64,000 nt of DNA, taken from the NCBI GenBank assembly GCA_048594975.1, contig JBMDXQ010000017.1, positions 62,001-126,000 on the forward strand, in the 5' to 3' direction. The notes beneath the pieces were generated by a model. It worked only from the letters and a program-made list of their open reading frames with translations, did no database searches and was not told the DNA's origin. This DNA is from JBMDXB01 sp048594975. Lineage in GTDB: Bacteria; Acidobacteriota; Vicinamibacteria; Vicinamibacterales; 2-12-FULL-66-21. Below are positions 1 to 8,699 of this stretch, piece by piece. How positions within the stretch are numbered: the first letter of the stretch is position 1; each line of letters opens with the position of its first letter. Position numbers and translations under genes: made by a program.

Positions 1-1416
1 TCGCGGGGAGGCATGCTGTTTCAGGCGCACGCCCGGGGCTTCGACGACTACCGCAGTCCCGAGGGCGACGTCTTCAATTCCGGCTCGCGGGACCAGGGCG
101 TCCTTACCCGGTTCGAGCACGCGCTCGGCCCCGGCACCGTTTCCGTCGGCTGGCAGAGCGACTTCGCCCGCGACATCGAACGGCCGCGCAACAACTCGGG
201 CACGGTCCGGTTCTATTACCCGATCGAGGACTCGCACCGCCTGACGACGGGCTACGAGCTGCACAAGTACCGCGGGTTCGAGCGACTCTCCTTCACCGGT
301 TTCTTCGGGACGAGCGCGCTCGTCACCGACCAGGATCGGTTCCCGACGCCCACGAGCCCGCGCAGCATCGAGCGGTCGGACGTGTCGGCCGAGGACTTCC
401 ACGTGCGCGTCCTCGCCGAGCGGACCGTAGGCACCGCACACGTCGAGTTCGGCACCGACCTCAACGGCCGCTTCGATCTGCACGCGCTGGACGAGCGGGT
501 GGTGTTCGACGCCTCCGGCGCGACCGTCGCCACCCTGACGAACGTGTCGGTGGACTCCGCCCGGCGGACCGACGCCGGGTTCTTCGGCAGCGTCCAGGTG
601 CCGCTGGTCGCGCGCGTCCTGCTCGCCGTCGGCGTCCGCGGCGACCGCGTGACCACCGACAACGACGGCGGGTATTTCGGCGATCGCTCGACCGCGCAGG
701 GCGCCGCCTCCGGGTACGTCTCGGCGACCCTGGGGTCGTTTCGCGGCTTCTCGTTCACCGCGCAGGCGGCGCGCGGCTTTCGCGATCCGATGCTGTCGGA
801 CCGGTATTTCCGCGGCCCCTCGGGGCGCGGCTTCATCACCGGCAACCCCGACCTCGAGCCGGAACAGAGCCTGCAGTTCGACACGGCCGCGCGCTTCACC
901 CACGAGCGGTACCGCGCCGCGCTGTTCGTGTTCCACTACCGCATCACGGATCTCATCGAGCGGCTCGAAGCCGCCCCGGACGTCTTCTTCTTCCGCAACC
1001 GCGGGCGCGCGCGCGTGCGCGGCGTGGAGATCGAGGCGCAGGTGGATCTCGGGAGCGGCACGACGCTCGAGGTCGCCGGCCAGGTGACCCGCGGCGACGG
1101 TGACGGCGGCAGCCCACTCGATGCGATCCCCCAGGAGTCGATCTCGCTGCAGCTGCGCAGACAGCTCGGACCGCGCGGCTTCGTGCAGGCCCGCGGGGCG
1201 GCCTACGCACGGGACCCGCGCCCCGGCCCGACCGAGCAGATCATCCCGGGGTATGCGGTCGTCGATCTCGGCGGCGGGTGGTCCTTCCGGGAGGGGCTCG
1301 ATCTCCGCGTGCTGGGCCGCAACGTGCTCGACCAGCCCTACCTGGTGAGCCCCGACGTGCGCACCGTGCTCGCGCCCGGCGCCTCCGTGCTGGCGACGCT
1401 GTCGGCGAAGTTCTGA
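1..1416 (+). CDS. TonB-dependent outer-membrane receptor, C-terminal part (5' end outside window)
   Basis: The frame is open from base 1, so the gene starts upstream and only about 471 residues of the barrel are seen. The protein consists of alternating strand-like segments with many aromatic and charged residues, and contains the NPDLEPEQS motif typical of late barrel strands in TonB receptors, followed by FRNRGRARVRGVEIE (the 'GxE' strand region) and a final strand ending in Phe (LSAKF), the usual BAM signal. Such receptors import siderophores, cobalamin or glycans across the outer membrane using TonB energy. The plug domain and TonB box are not visible, so the substrate cannot be inferred. 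The ATG at 13 is inside the gene and is not the real start. Confidence 0.85.
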   Translation, partial: SRGGMLFQAHARGFDDYRSPEGDVFNSGSRDQGVLTRFEHALGPGTVSVGWQSDFARDIERPRNNSGTVRFYYPIEDSHRLTTGYELHKYRGFERLSFTGFFGTSALVTDQDRFPTPTSPRSIERSDVSAEDFHVRVLAERTVGTAHVEFGTDLNGRFDLHALDERVVFDASGATVATLTNVSVDSARRTDAGFFGSVQVPLVARVLLAVGVRGDRVTTDNDGGYFGDRSTAQGAASGYVSATLGSFRGFSFTAQAARGFRDPMLSDRYFRGPSGRGFITGNPDLEPEQSLQFDTAARFTHERYRAALFVFHYRITDLIERLEAAPDVFFFRNRGRARVRGVEIEAQVDLGSGTTLEVAGQVTRGDGDGGSPLDAIPQESISLQLRRQLGPRGFVQARGAAYARDPRPGPTEQIIPGYAVVDLGGGWSFREGLDLRVLGRNVLDQPYLVSPDVRTVLAPGASVLATLSAKF

Positions 1417-1675
1417 GGGGAGGGCGGAGAGGCGTCGCGGTCGGGCAGCCACGGTGGCTTGTTGAACTGAAGAGCACACGCAGGCCACGGAATTCTGAAC
1501 TCAAACGGCACGGAGGCATGCGGGACCGGGAGCGTGCGCTGGAGCGAACGGCGGCGACGCGCGTCGGCGCACGAGCGCCGCGAACCTCCATGCACGGCGT
1601 TCCGTGGCCTCCAAGATAGACCACGACAGGTCTTGCCCGCGCGTCTCACCAGCCGGGCGCACATAATCAGACGAC
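1417..1675. other. Intergenic region without a supported gene
   Basis: This 259-base gap separates the receptor stop from ligD. Long open frames exist on both strands but read as arginine/alanine-rich shadow translations with no recognisable motif. I see no convincing terminator or promoter. Confidence 0.4.
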
Positions 1676-3886
1676 ATGCGCTGGCGAGACGACCCCGCCT
1701 CGATCCGCCCGATGCTGGCGACGCTCTCCGAGCCGCCGCTGGTGCAACCCGGGCTCGTCTACGAGCCGAAGTTCGACGGCATCCGCGCGCTGGCACACCT
1801 GGACGGTGCCGAGGTGCGCCTCTGGTCACGCCTCGGCAACGACAAGACGTCGCAGTTCCCGTCCATCGTCCAGGCGCTGCGCGCCTGGAGCGGCGCGGTC
1901 AGGCGGCCGCTCCTCGTGGACGGCGAAATCGTCGCGCTCGACGAGCAGGGCCGGCCCGCCGGCTTTCAGCGGCTGCAGGGCCGCATTCATCTGACCGGCG
2001 CCCGGGACGTCGAGCGCATCGAGCGGCAGCAACCGGTGGCGTTCGTCGCCTTCGACCTCCTGCGCGACGGCGACGAGGACGTCCGCGGCCTGCCGCTCAG
2101 CGAACGCCGTGCCCGGCTCGAACGGCTCCTGGGATCGGTCCTCGGCAAGGGCGGCCGCGGAACGGAAGGCACCCCGGAAGCGCAGGCAACCGTGCTGCGC
2201 CTCAGCGAGCAGGCCGCCGGCGACGGCCGTGGACTGCACGGCCGCGCGGTCGACGAAGGCTGGGAAGGACTCATCGCAAAAGAGGCGCGCGCGCCGTATC
2301 AATCAGGCCGCCGCAGCCCTGCCTGGCGGAAACTCAAGGTCCTCCAGCAGCAGGAGTTCATCGTCGGCGGCTGGACCGAGCCGCGGCAGACGCGCCAATT
2401 CTTCGGCGCGCTGCTGCTCGGGGTCCTCGACGACGGGCGGCTGAAGCACGTCGGTCACACCGGAACCGGCTTCAACGGCGCGGAGCTCGAACGCGTGTGG
2501 AAGACCCTCAAACCGCTCGAAATCGATCGGTCGCCGTTCGCCGAGCGCATCAAGACCAACGAGCCTGCGCACTGGGTGCGGCCGCAGCTCGTCGTGCAGG
2601 TGCGCTTCACCGAGTGGACGGCTGACGGCAAGCTGCGCCACCCGGTGTACCTGGGACTGCGTGACGACAAGGTTGCCAGCTCGGTCGTGCGCGAGAGCCC
2701 GGCGAGCGAAGCGAGCCGGCAAACGCGAAGCGCGCCCGCGAGCGAAGCGAGCATAGAAGCGCGTGAGAGCCTTCAACCGCCGCGGCGCGCGACCGCGCGA
2801 CGTGGCAGCGCCGGGGGTGGGGCCCCGGCGCCTAGAACACGTGGGGCACCACGCGCATCGAAAGATGGCGGCCGCACGCGACACGCCCGGAGTAGCTCCG
2901 CGAGTGCGCTCGAGCACGTGATCTCCCAACTGCAGGCCCTGGAGAACACGCGCCGCGATGGGACGATCGAGCTGCCGGACGGCTCGCGGCTCGGTGTCAC
3001 CAATCTCGCGAAGGTCTTCTGGCCGCGCCAGCGCTACACCAAAGGAGACCTGCTTCGCTATTACGCGCGCGTTGCGCACGTGCTCCTGCCGGCCGTGGCC
3101 GACAGGCCGCTGGTGATGAAACGCTTTCCCAACGGCATCGAGGGCAGCGCGTTCTACCAGCAGCGCTCGGAGAAGGAGAAGCCGCCGCCCGGCGTGCGCA
3201 TCGAGGTGCTGCCCGAGGACGCGGACCCGATTTCCGATCCGGGTGCGAGGCGGTTCGTCGGCGGCTCGCTGATCACGCTGCTCTACATGACCCAGATCGC
3301 GGCGATCTCGCAGGACCCGTGGTTCTCGCGCGTGCAGTCGCCGCTCGACGCCGACTACGTCGCCATCGACCTGGATCCGGGCGACGGGACGACGTTCGAT
3401 CGGGTCATCGACGTGGCCCGATGGGTGCACGACGAGCTCGAGTCGCTGAAGGTCACGTCCGTCCCGAAGACTTCGGGCTCTCGCGGCCTGCACATCTACA
3501 TTCCGCTCGCGCCCGGAACCTCCTACGAGTCGGGCATGCTCTTCTGCCAGATCGTCGCGACGGTCATAGCCGCCCGGCACCCGAAGCTGGCCACCGTCGA
3601 GCGCGCGGTCCGTGCCCGCCGCCGCGGCACCGTGTACCTCGATTACCTCCAGAACATCGCGGGCAAGACGCTGGCGACCGCCTACAGCGCCCGTGCCAGC
3701 GACCACGCCGGCGTGTCCACGCCGCTCGACTGGAAGGAAGTGGACCGGGCCCTCGACCCGCGCGCGTTCACCATCGCGACGGCGCCCGCGCGCTTCGACG
3801 CGGTCGGCGACCTCTGGGCGCGCCTGCGTACGGTCAGGCCCGCAGACCTCGAGGCGGTCTTCCGGAAGTACTCGAGACCCGGCTGA
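1676..3886 (+). CDS. ligD: ATP-dependent DNA ligase D, ligase-polymerase form
   Basis: Bacterial non-homologous end-joining enzyme of 736 residues with the order ligase (about 1-340), linker (about 340-420), primase-polymerase (about 425-736). The ligase nucleotidyl-transfer motif is EPKFDGIR with Lys32 as the adenylated residue. GWEGLIAK and a C-terminal OB region (VQVRFTEWTADGKLRHP) follow. The polymerase domain has AIDLDPGD with the metal-binding pair Asp565/Asp567 and the typical PLVMKRFPNG segment. The 3'-phosphoesterase domain of three-domain LigD is absent, and no Ku gene is in this window. The linker is unusual: it is built from repeat DNA (see the repeat entry). The ATG at 1676 fits the usual family start, with no strong ribosome binding site. 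Family assignment is secure; domain limits are approximate. Confidence 0.93.
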   Translation: MRWRDDPASIRPMLATLSEPPLVQPGLVYEPKFDGIRALAHLDGAEVRLWSRLGNDKTSQFPSIVQALRAWSGAVRRPLLVDGEIVALDEQGRPAGFQRLQGRIHLTGARDVERIERQQPVAFVAFDLLRDGDEDVRGLPLSERRARLERLLGSVLGKGGRGTEGTPEAQATVLRLSEQAAGDGRGLHGRAVDEGWEGLIAKEARAPYQSGRRSPAWRKLKVLQQQEFIVGGWTEPRQTRQFFGALLLGVLDDGRLKHVGHTGTGFNGAELERVWKTLKPLEIDRSPFAERIKTNEPAHWVRPQLVVQVRFTEWTADGKLRHPVYLGLRDDKVASSVVRESPASEASRQTRSAPASEASIEARESLQPPRRATARRGSAGGGAPAPRTRGAPRASKDGGRTRHARSSSASALEHVISQLQALENTRRDGTIELPDGSRLGVTNLAKVFWPRQRYTKGDLLRYYARVAHVLLPAVADRPLVMKRFPNGIEGSAFYQQRSEKEKPPPGVRIEVLPEDADPISDPGARRFVGGSLITLLYMTQIAAISQDPWFSRVQSPLDADYVAIDLDPGDGTTFDRVIDVARWVHDELESLKVTSVPKTSGSRGLHIYIPLAPGTSYESGMLFCQIVATVIAARHPKLATVERAVRARRRGTVYLDYLQNIAGKTLATAYSARASDHAGVSTPLDWKEVDRALDPRAFTIATAPARFDAVGDLWARLRTVRPADLEAVFRKYSRPG
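2702..2831. repeat. REP-like repeats and GC hairpin inside the ligD linker
   Basis: Two exact copies of GCGAGCGAAGCGAGC lie at 2702-2716 and 2738-2752, 36 bases apart and therefore in the same reading frame. A perfect 9-bp inverted repeat, GCGCCGGGG and CCCCGGCGC with a 6-base loop, lies at 2808-2831. Both fall exactly in the inter-domain linker of LigD and leave the frame open. Palindromic short repeats of this kind normally sit between genes. Confidence 0.6.
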
Positions 3887-3963
3887 CGGTCGACGGTGGT
3901 CTCGGTGAGTCCGCTGGCGACGACCGGGCTGCTGAAGGACCAAGAAGACAAACTCAGAAGCTC

Positions 3964-6423
3964 CTATTCCGACCGCAGCGCACCGACCGGATCGATCCGC
4001 GTCGCGCGGCGCGCCGGCAACCATGTCGCGACCAGCGCCACCACGCTCAGCATCGCTGCGACCGCGCCCAGCACGGCCGGATCGCCCGGCCCGACCGCGA
4101 AGAGCATGCCGCGCAGCACGGTCGCGACGGCGAGCGCGCCGCCCATGCCCAGGGCGAGGGAGACGGCGGTCATCAACAGGCCTTCACGCATGACCAGCCG
4201 CATGAGTTGCCCCGGACCGGCGCCGAACGCCGCCCGGATGCCGATTTCGCGAGTCCGTGCCGAGACCGCATGGGCCAGCACCCCGTAGGCGCCAACCGCC
4301 GCCAGCAGCAGCGCGAGCACCGCGAACACGCCCCCCAGCCACGCAATGAACCGGCGCGGCGCGAGCGCAGTCCGCACGATGTCGTCGCAGGTGCGGATGC
4401 GCGCCACCGGCTGCAGCGGGTCGATAGCCCGCACCGCCGCCCGCACCACGGGACCGAGCGCCGCCGGATCGCGGTCGCTCCAGGCGGTGAACGTGAGGAA
4501 CGGCCATCGCTCGTCGTTCTGCGCGAGCGGCACGTAGAGGGTCGGATCGGCTGGGCGTTCGACGTCGCGGTAGCGCGCGTCGTTGACGATCCCCACGATC
4601 TCGTGCCGCGCGTTCCCGCCGAACAGCACGGCGCGGCCGAGCGGATCCCCGGTGCCGAGATAGTGGGCGGCGAACGACTCGTTGACGATCGCCACGGGAG
4701 GCGCGCCGTCCCGGTCCGCCCCCGTGAAGCCGCGGCCGCGGATCACGGTCACACCCAGCGTGCGGAAATAGTCGGGCGTGACCACCTGGAAGTCTGCGGT
4801 CGGCGACAACGCGACGCCGCGATCCGGCTCGCCCTCGATCCGGATGCCGCGGTTGGGCGCGCCGGTCAGCGGCGCCGTGAACGATGCCGCGGCGGCCCGG
4901 ACGCCCGGTTCGGCGCGGAGCCGCTCGAGCACGCCGTCCACCAGCTGCCGTTTCGCTGCCGGGTCGATCCGGAATTCGTTGCCGCCGGTCCGCGCGGCGG
5001 GACGCAGGTAGCGGTCGGCGGCGAGCGACAGCTCCGCGGCAATGCGGCCCTCGGGTACGAACCCCAGCTCGACGCGCTGCGCCGCGACCAGGCTCGCCAG
5101 CAGCAGCCCCGCGCCCGTGAGCAGCACGTGCGCGAGCGCCAGCTCGCTGACCGCGAGCGCACGATGCCAGCGGCGGACGCCACGGCCGCCGGTCATCCGG
5201 TTCATCGCCTCCCCCGGCGGGCTCGACGCGGCGCGGGAGGCGCGCACCGCCGGCACTAGGCCGAAGAGGAATACGGCCGTGAACGTCACCGCCGCCGTGA
5301 AGGCCAGCACGGTGCGATCGATCGCGATCTCCTGCACCCGCGGAAGCGCCGCAGGCGCGAACGCGATCAGCGCATCCAGCCCCCATGCCGCCAGCAGCAG
5401 CGCGCAGGCCCCCGAAGGAATCGCCAGCACGGACGTCTCGAGCAGCAGCTGTCGCGTCAGCCGCCAGCGGTCGGCGCCGAGCGCCAGCCGCGTGCCGAGC
5501 TCGCCCTGCCGTGCCGCGGCCTGCGCGAGCAGCAGGCTGGTGACGTTGGCACACGCGATCAGCAGCATCGCCGCGACCGCCAGCTGCAGCATCACCACGA
5601 GCGGACGAACGGCACCGACGACCTGCTCGTGCAGCGCCACCACGTCGGCGCCCAGACCGGCGTTCGTGTCGGGATACCGGTCGGCGAGCCGCGCCATGAT
5701 CCCCGACAGGTCGGCACGCGCCGCCTCCGGCGACACCCCATCGGCAAGGCGGCCGACGACGTAGAGGAGGTGCGAGTCGCGGACCTTCGTGATGTCGCCG
5801 GGAAACGGGAAGCTGCGGGGGACGCCGCGATCGCCGTTGATCCAGATCTCGACGTCCGCCATCGTCGGCATGCGGAATTCTTCGCGGAGCACGCCGACGA
5901 TGAGGTGCGAGCGTCCATCGAGGCTCAGCGTCTGGCCGACGGCGTCGGCGGCGCCGCCGAAGAGACGGTGCCAGAGGCCGTCGCTCAGGACCGCGACCGC
6001 CTGCGCACCAGCCGCATCGTCAGACGGGAGGAGCGTGCGGCCGAGCGCGGTGCGAACCCCCAGCGTTGCGAAGAAGTCGCCCGATGCTCCGCCGGCACGC
6101 AGCCGTTCCGCCTCGCCTCGGCCCGTGAGGTTCGCCGCGAAGCTGTCGTAGGCGGCAAGCGACGCGAAGGACCGCGAGGCGTCGCGCCAGTCCAGGTAGT
6201 TGGCCGGCGCCACCCAGCGCGCCGGGTTGTCCGGCGACGTCTCCCAGACCGCCACCAGCCGATCGGCGTCGGGGAACGGAAGCGGCCTGAGCACGACCGC
6301 GTGGAGCACGGAGAAGATCGCGGTGTTGGCGCCGATGCCGAGCGCGAGCGAGCACACGGCGGCGGCGGTGAGTGCGGGACGACGAGCGAACAGCCGGACG
6401 CCCAGGCGCAGGTCGAACAGCAT
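3964..6423 (-). CDS. ADOP-type ABC transporter permease (MacB/FtsX family)
   Basis: Protein of 819 residues with the duplicated MacB-periplasmic-core plus FtsX layout of acidobacterial 'orphan' permeases. It has an N-terminal membrane segment after RLFARRPALT, the family signature LALGIGANTAIFSV, a large periplasmic domain, three membrane segments near the middle (ANVTSLLLAQ region), a second periplasmic domain, and a C-terminal FtsX unit ending in LPARRATRIDPVGALRSE. There is no ATPase gene next to it, which is why these are called orphan permeases. Related MacB permeases work in export or mechanotransmission; the cargo here is unknown. It lacks the cytoplasmic N-terminal helical region present in the 45781-48528 paralogue. 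It lies convergent to ligD with a 77-base gap. Confidence 0.9.
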   Translation of the reverse strand: MLFDLRLGVRLFARRPALTAAAVCSLALGIGANTAIFSVLHAVVLRPLPFPDADRLVAVWETSPDNPARWVAPANYLDWRDASRSFASLAAYDSFAANLTGRGEAERLRAGGASGDFFATLGVRTALGRTLLPSDDAAGAQAVAVLSDGLWHRLFGGAADAVGQTLSLDGRSHLIVGVLREEFRMPTMADVEIWINGDRGVPRSFPFPGDITKVRDSHLLYVVGRLADGVSPEAARADLSGIMARLADRYPDTNAGLGADVVALHEQVVGAVRPLVVMLQLAVAAMLLIACANVTSLLLAQAAARQGELGTRLALGADRWRLTRQLLLETSVLAIPSGACALLLAAWGLDALIAFAPAALPRVQEIAIDRTVLAFTAAVTFTAVFLFGLVPAVRASRAASSPPGEAMNRMTGGRGVRRWHRALAVSELALAHVLLTGAGLLLASLVAAQRVELGFVPEGRIAAELSLAADRYLRPAARTGGNEFRIDPAAKRQLVDGVLERLRAEPGVRAAAASFTAPLTGAPNRGIRIEGEPDRGVALSPTADFQVVTPDYFRTLGVTVIRGRGFTGADRDGAPPVAIVNESFAAHYLGTGDPLGRAVLFGGNARHEIVGIVNDARYRDVERPADPTLYVPLAQNDERWPFLTFTAWSDRDPAALGPVVRAAVRAIDPLQPVARIRTCDDIVRTALAPRRFIAWLGGVFAVLALLLAAVGAYGVLAHAVSARTREIGIRAAFGAGPGQLMRLVMREGLLMTAVSLALGMGGALAVATVLRGMLFAVGPGDPAVLGAVAAMLSVVALVATWLPARRATRIDPVGALRSE

Positions 6424-6582
6424 GCGGTTAGCCTCGACGGCGGCGTGGCGATTTCCGTGCCGCGCGTCCCCTTCCGCCTAAGTCGCTGGCCCCTGTGGTG
6501 ATAGCCTGGCGATGAGGCTGGCGGGAGCCGACGGTGGCGACCGGTTGCGGGGCGCCGGTTCCCACGTCCGAACAGTCCGGCC

Positions 6583-7668
6583 CTATCGCTCCAGCAGCGC
6601 GCGCAGTTCCTCGCGTGCCTCAGGACCCGGTCCGGGGTTGGGGCGGTGGGCCTGCTCGGTATCGAGGCTGCCGTTCCCGCCGATCGCCATGAGGCCGAGC
6701 GCCAGCACCGCGCCGGCGCTCGCAACCGCGGCCACGGTGAGCGCCCGATGCGTCGCGGCCCAGAACAGCGGGCTGCTCCAGGAGGCGCGATCGTCGAACA
6801 CGCCGTGCGCGCCGTGATCGCCCGCCACCGGGTGCCACAGGTTGTCCGGCCGGTGCGGATCCTCCGGTTCAGAGGTTTGCTGCGACTCGTACCCGGTCGC
6901 GGCGAGGTAACGCTCCGCAATCGCGGGCACGGCGCGATTGCCGACGATGGCGGCCACGGTGGGCGCGCCGACCCAGAGCTCGCGCCGATCGTGATGGGCG
7001 GCCCAGAAGATCGCGTCGGCGGCGACCTCCGGCTGGTAGATCGGCGGGACCGGCTGCGCCTTGCGCGGCATCCGGCTCTTCGCCCACCGGAACTGCGGCG
7101 TGTTCAGCGCGGGGAGGTGCACCATCGTCGCGATCACGTGGCTGCCGTCGTGCAGCAGCTCGCAGCGCAGCGAGTCCATGAAGCCCTGCACGGCGTGCTT
7201 CGCCGCACAGTAGGCCGACTGCAGCGGGATGCCGCGATAGGCCAGGGCAGAACCGACCTGCACGATCGTGCCGCGATCGCGCGGGCGCATGCGGTGCAGC
7301 GCGGCAAGCGTCCCGTGGACCGTCCCGAGGTAGGTGACCTCGTTCACCCGGCGGTACTCGTCGGGCCGCATCTCGGCGACGGGCGAGAACACCGAGGCCA
7401 TCGCGTTGTTGATCCAGATGTCGATCGGCCCGAAGGTCTCTTCCACGCGCGCGGCGGCGGCGTCGACTTCGTTCCAATTGGCGACGTCTGCGGGCAACAC
7501 CATCGCGCGGCCGCCCAGCGCCTCTACCTCGCGGCGCGCCGCCTCGAGACCGTCGCGGCCGCGCGCGAGGAGGCCGATGTGTGCCCCTTCTCTGGCGAAC
7601 CTCCGCGCGGCGGCCCGACCGACCCCGGCGGAGGCGCCCGTGACGACGACGACTTCGGGACGCGACAT
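6583..7668 (-). CDS. SDR-family short-chain oxidoreductase with C-terminal membrane segment
   Basis: NAD(P)-dependent Rossmann-fold oxidoreductase of 361 residues. The cofactor loop TGASAGVG is at the N-terminus, followed by INNAM (the NNAG-like motif) and the catalytic YCAAK (YxxxK). After about residue 280 there is an extension with one hydrophobic stretch (TVAAVASAGAVLALGLM), longer than a classical 250-residue SDR and suggesting membrane anchoring. I chose the ATG at 7668 because GAGGAG precedes it at good spacing; an in-frame start 15 bases upstream has none. It lies 30 bases downstream of the small acidic protein gene and is probably co-transcribed with it. The substrate is unknown. Confidence 0.88.
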   Translation of the reverse strand: MSRPEVVVVTGASAGVGRAAARRFAREGAHIGLLARGRDGLEAARREVEALGGRAMVLPADVANWNEVDAAAARVEETFGPIDIWINNAMASVFSPVAEMRPDEYRRVNEVTYLGTVHGTLAALHRMRPRDRGTIVQVGSALAYRGIPLQSAYCAAKHAVQGFMDSLRCELLHDGSHVIATMVHLPALNTPQFRWAKSRMPRKAQPVPPIYQPEVAADAIFWAAHHDRRELWVGAPTVAAIVGNRAVPAIAERYLAATGYESQQTSEPEDPHRPDNLWHPVAGDHGAHGVFDDRASWSSPLFWAATHRALTVAAVASAGAVLALGLMAIGGNGSLDTEQAHRPNPGPGPEAREELRALLER

Positions 7669-7698
7669 GGGAACTCCTCGCACGCGCGTGAAGGCAGC

Positions 7699-7899
7699 CT
7701 AGAAGCCGTCCTGCTCCTCTTCCTCCTCCTCTTCCTCCATGTCCTCGGCGTCTTCGAACTCATCGTCGCTCTCGCCGCTGTCGCCGACGCCGCGAATCTC
7801 CTCCTCCTCGCGGACCGGACGATCGCGATCGTCCATCGAGCTGCCGCGATTGTCGCGCGGCTGAGCCGCCCACTCCAGCTCGTTCTGCCTGATCGCCAT
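7699..7899 (-). CDS. Small highly acidic protein, function unknown
   Basis: Reading frame of 66 residues beginning MAIRQNELEW and ending in a run of eight Glu followed by QDGF. More than a third of the residues are Asp or Glu, so it should be disordered and very acidic. The ATG at 7899 has AAGGAGAG five bases upstream, which supports real translation. It precedes the SDR gene in the same direction and is divergent from the ferredoxin gene. I recognise no family. It could act as a cation buffer or a protein-binding tail, but nothing in the sequence decides this. Confidence 0.6.
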   Translation of the reverse strand: MAIRQNELEWAAQPRDNRGSSMDDRDRPVREEEEIRGVGDSGESDDEFEDAEDMEEEEEEEEQDGF

Positions 7900-7990
7900 G
7901 AGCTCTCCTTTCCGTCGCTTCGCGCCGGGAAGGCAGCAAAGCGGGTGCCACGGCTGCGATATGATCGCTGGTCGGGCTCGCACTCTCACG

Positions 7991-8356
7991 ATGGGAAGGA
8001 AGAAGGACCAGACCCCGGAGCAGGCTGCCGCGTCGTTCGGTGTCGGCAAGCTGACGCGCCACCTCTTCATCTGCCTCGGTCCGGATTGCACCGACCCCGA
8101 GCGCGGCGAGCAAACGTGGACGTACCTCAAGAACCGGATGAAGGAACTCAACATCGCGGGCCCCGACGGGCCTTTCTACAGGACGAAATGCCAGTGCCTG
8201 CGCATCTGCACCGATGGGCCGATCTGCGTGGTGTATCCGGAAGGGACGTGGTATCGGGACGTCACGCCGGAGAATGCCGAGCGCATCATCCAGGAACACC
8301 TCATCGGGGGACGAGTCGTTCACGACCTGTGCTTTGCGCGGAATCCACTGGTATGA
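7991..8356 (+). CDS. (2Fe-2S) ferredoxin, thioredoxin-like fold
   Basis: A 121-residue protein resembling the small thioredoxin-fold (2Fe-2S) ferredoxins. After a charged N-terminus the core starts at RHLFICLGPDCTDPERG, followed by TKCQCLRICTDGPICVVYPEG, WYRDVTPENAERIIQEHL and a C-terminal helix. The cysteines CLGPDC, CQC and C near LRIC supply cluster ligands. It probably transfers electrons in the cytoplasm; the partner is unknown. I chose the ATG at 7991 because conserved sequence starts soon after it. An in-frame ATG at 7961 is possible and neither has a clear ribosome binding site. A broken relative lies at 61825-61959. Confidence 0.82.
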   Translation: MGRKKDQTPEQAAASFGVGKLTRHLFICLGPDCTDPERGEQTWTYLKNRMKELNIAGPDGPFYRTKCQCLRICTDGPICVVYPEGTWYRDVTPENAERIIQEHLIGGRVVHDLCFARNPLV

Positions 8357-8433
8357 TGGAGGGTCTTGGGCCTGCTCGCCGGGCACTGCGACGGCGGGCC
8401 GATGACTTTCCCAAACCAGCGCTGACGGCCATT

Positions 8434-8510
<77 letters not shown>

Positions 8511-8612
8511 TTCGTCAGTCGCAAGTCGAGAGTCGTAAGTCAGAGTCAAAGTCAGAGTCAGTGTCGCTAGTCGTAGTCGCGAGTCGCTCGTCAGAATCGC
8601 TCGTCGTTCGTC
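8511..8612. repeat. GTC-rich degenerate tandem repeat between two tRNA genes
   Basis: The 102-base spacer between the tRNAs is built mostly from short units such as AGTCAG, AGTCGC, AGTCGT and CGTCG repeated irregularly (for example AGTCAGAGTCAAAGTCAGAG). It has no coding sense on either strand. Confidence 0.6.
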
Positions 8613-8689
8613 GCGCCCGTAGCTCAACTGGATAGAGCGTCGGCCTCCGGAGCCGAAGGTTACAGGTTCGAGCCCTGTCGGGCGCGCCA
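8613..8689 (+). tRNA. tRNA-Arg (anticodon CCG), integration site of the adjacent element
   Basis: A 77-base cloverleaf: acceptor GCGCCCG/CGGGCGC, anticodon stem TCGGC/GCCGA with loop CTCCGGA giving CCG (codon CGG), T arm ending in GGTTCGAGCC, and encoded CCA. The gene stays intact although its 3' half, from 8643, is the left attachment repeat. The integrase gene ends 10 bases downstream. Confidence 0.95.
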
Positions 8690-8693
8690 GCCT
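8643..8693 (+). repeat. attL: 51-bp direct repeat overlapping tRNA-Arg(CCG)
   Basis: Identical over 51 bases to 18319-18369. It starts in the anticodon stem, includes the anticodon, T arm and CCA, and ends four bases past the tRNA. The base before it and the base after it differ between the copies, which fixes the limits. This is the normal attachment-site arrangement for tRNA-specific tyrosine integrases. Confidence 0.92.
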
Positions 8694-8699
8694 AATCCC

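Noticed and set aside
2303..4024. A 573-residue frame on the - strand opposite ligD.
   Set aside because: Repetitive Arg/Val/Asp composition typical of antisense frames; ligD motifs on the + strand are decisive.
8511..8612. Possible CRISPR array in the GTC-rich repeat.
   Set aside because: Units are only about six bases and irregular, with no spacers and no cas genes in the window.
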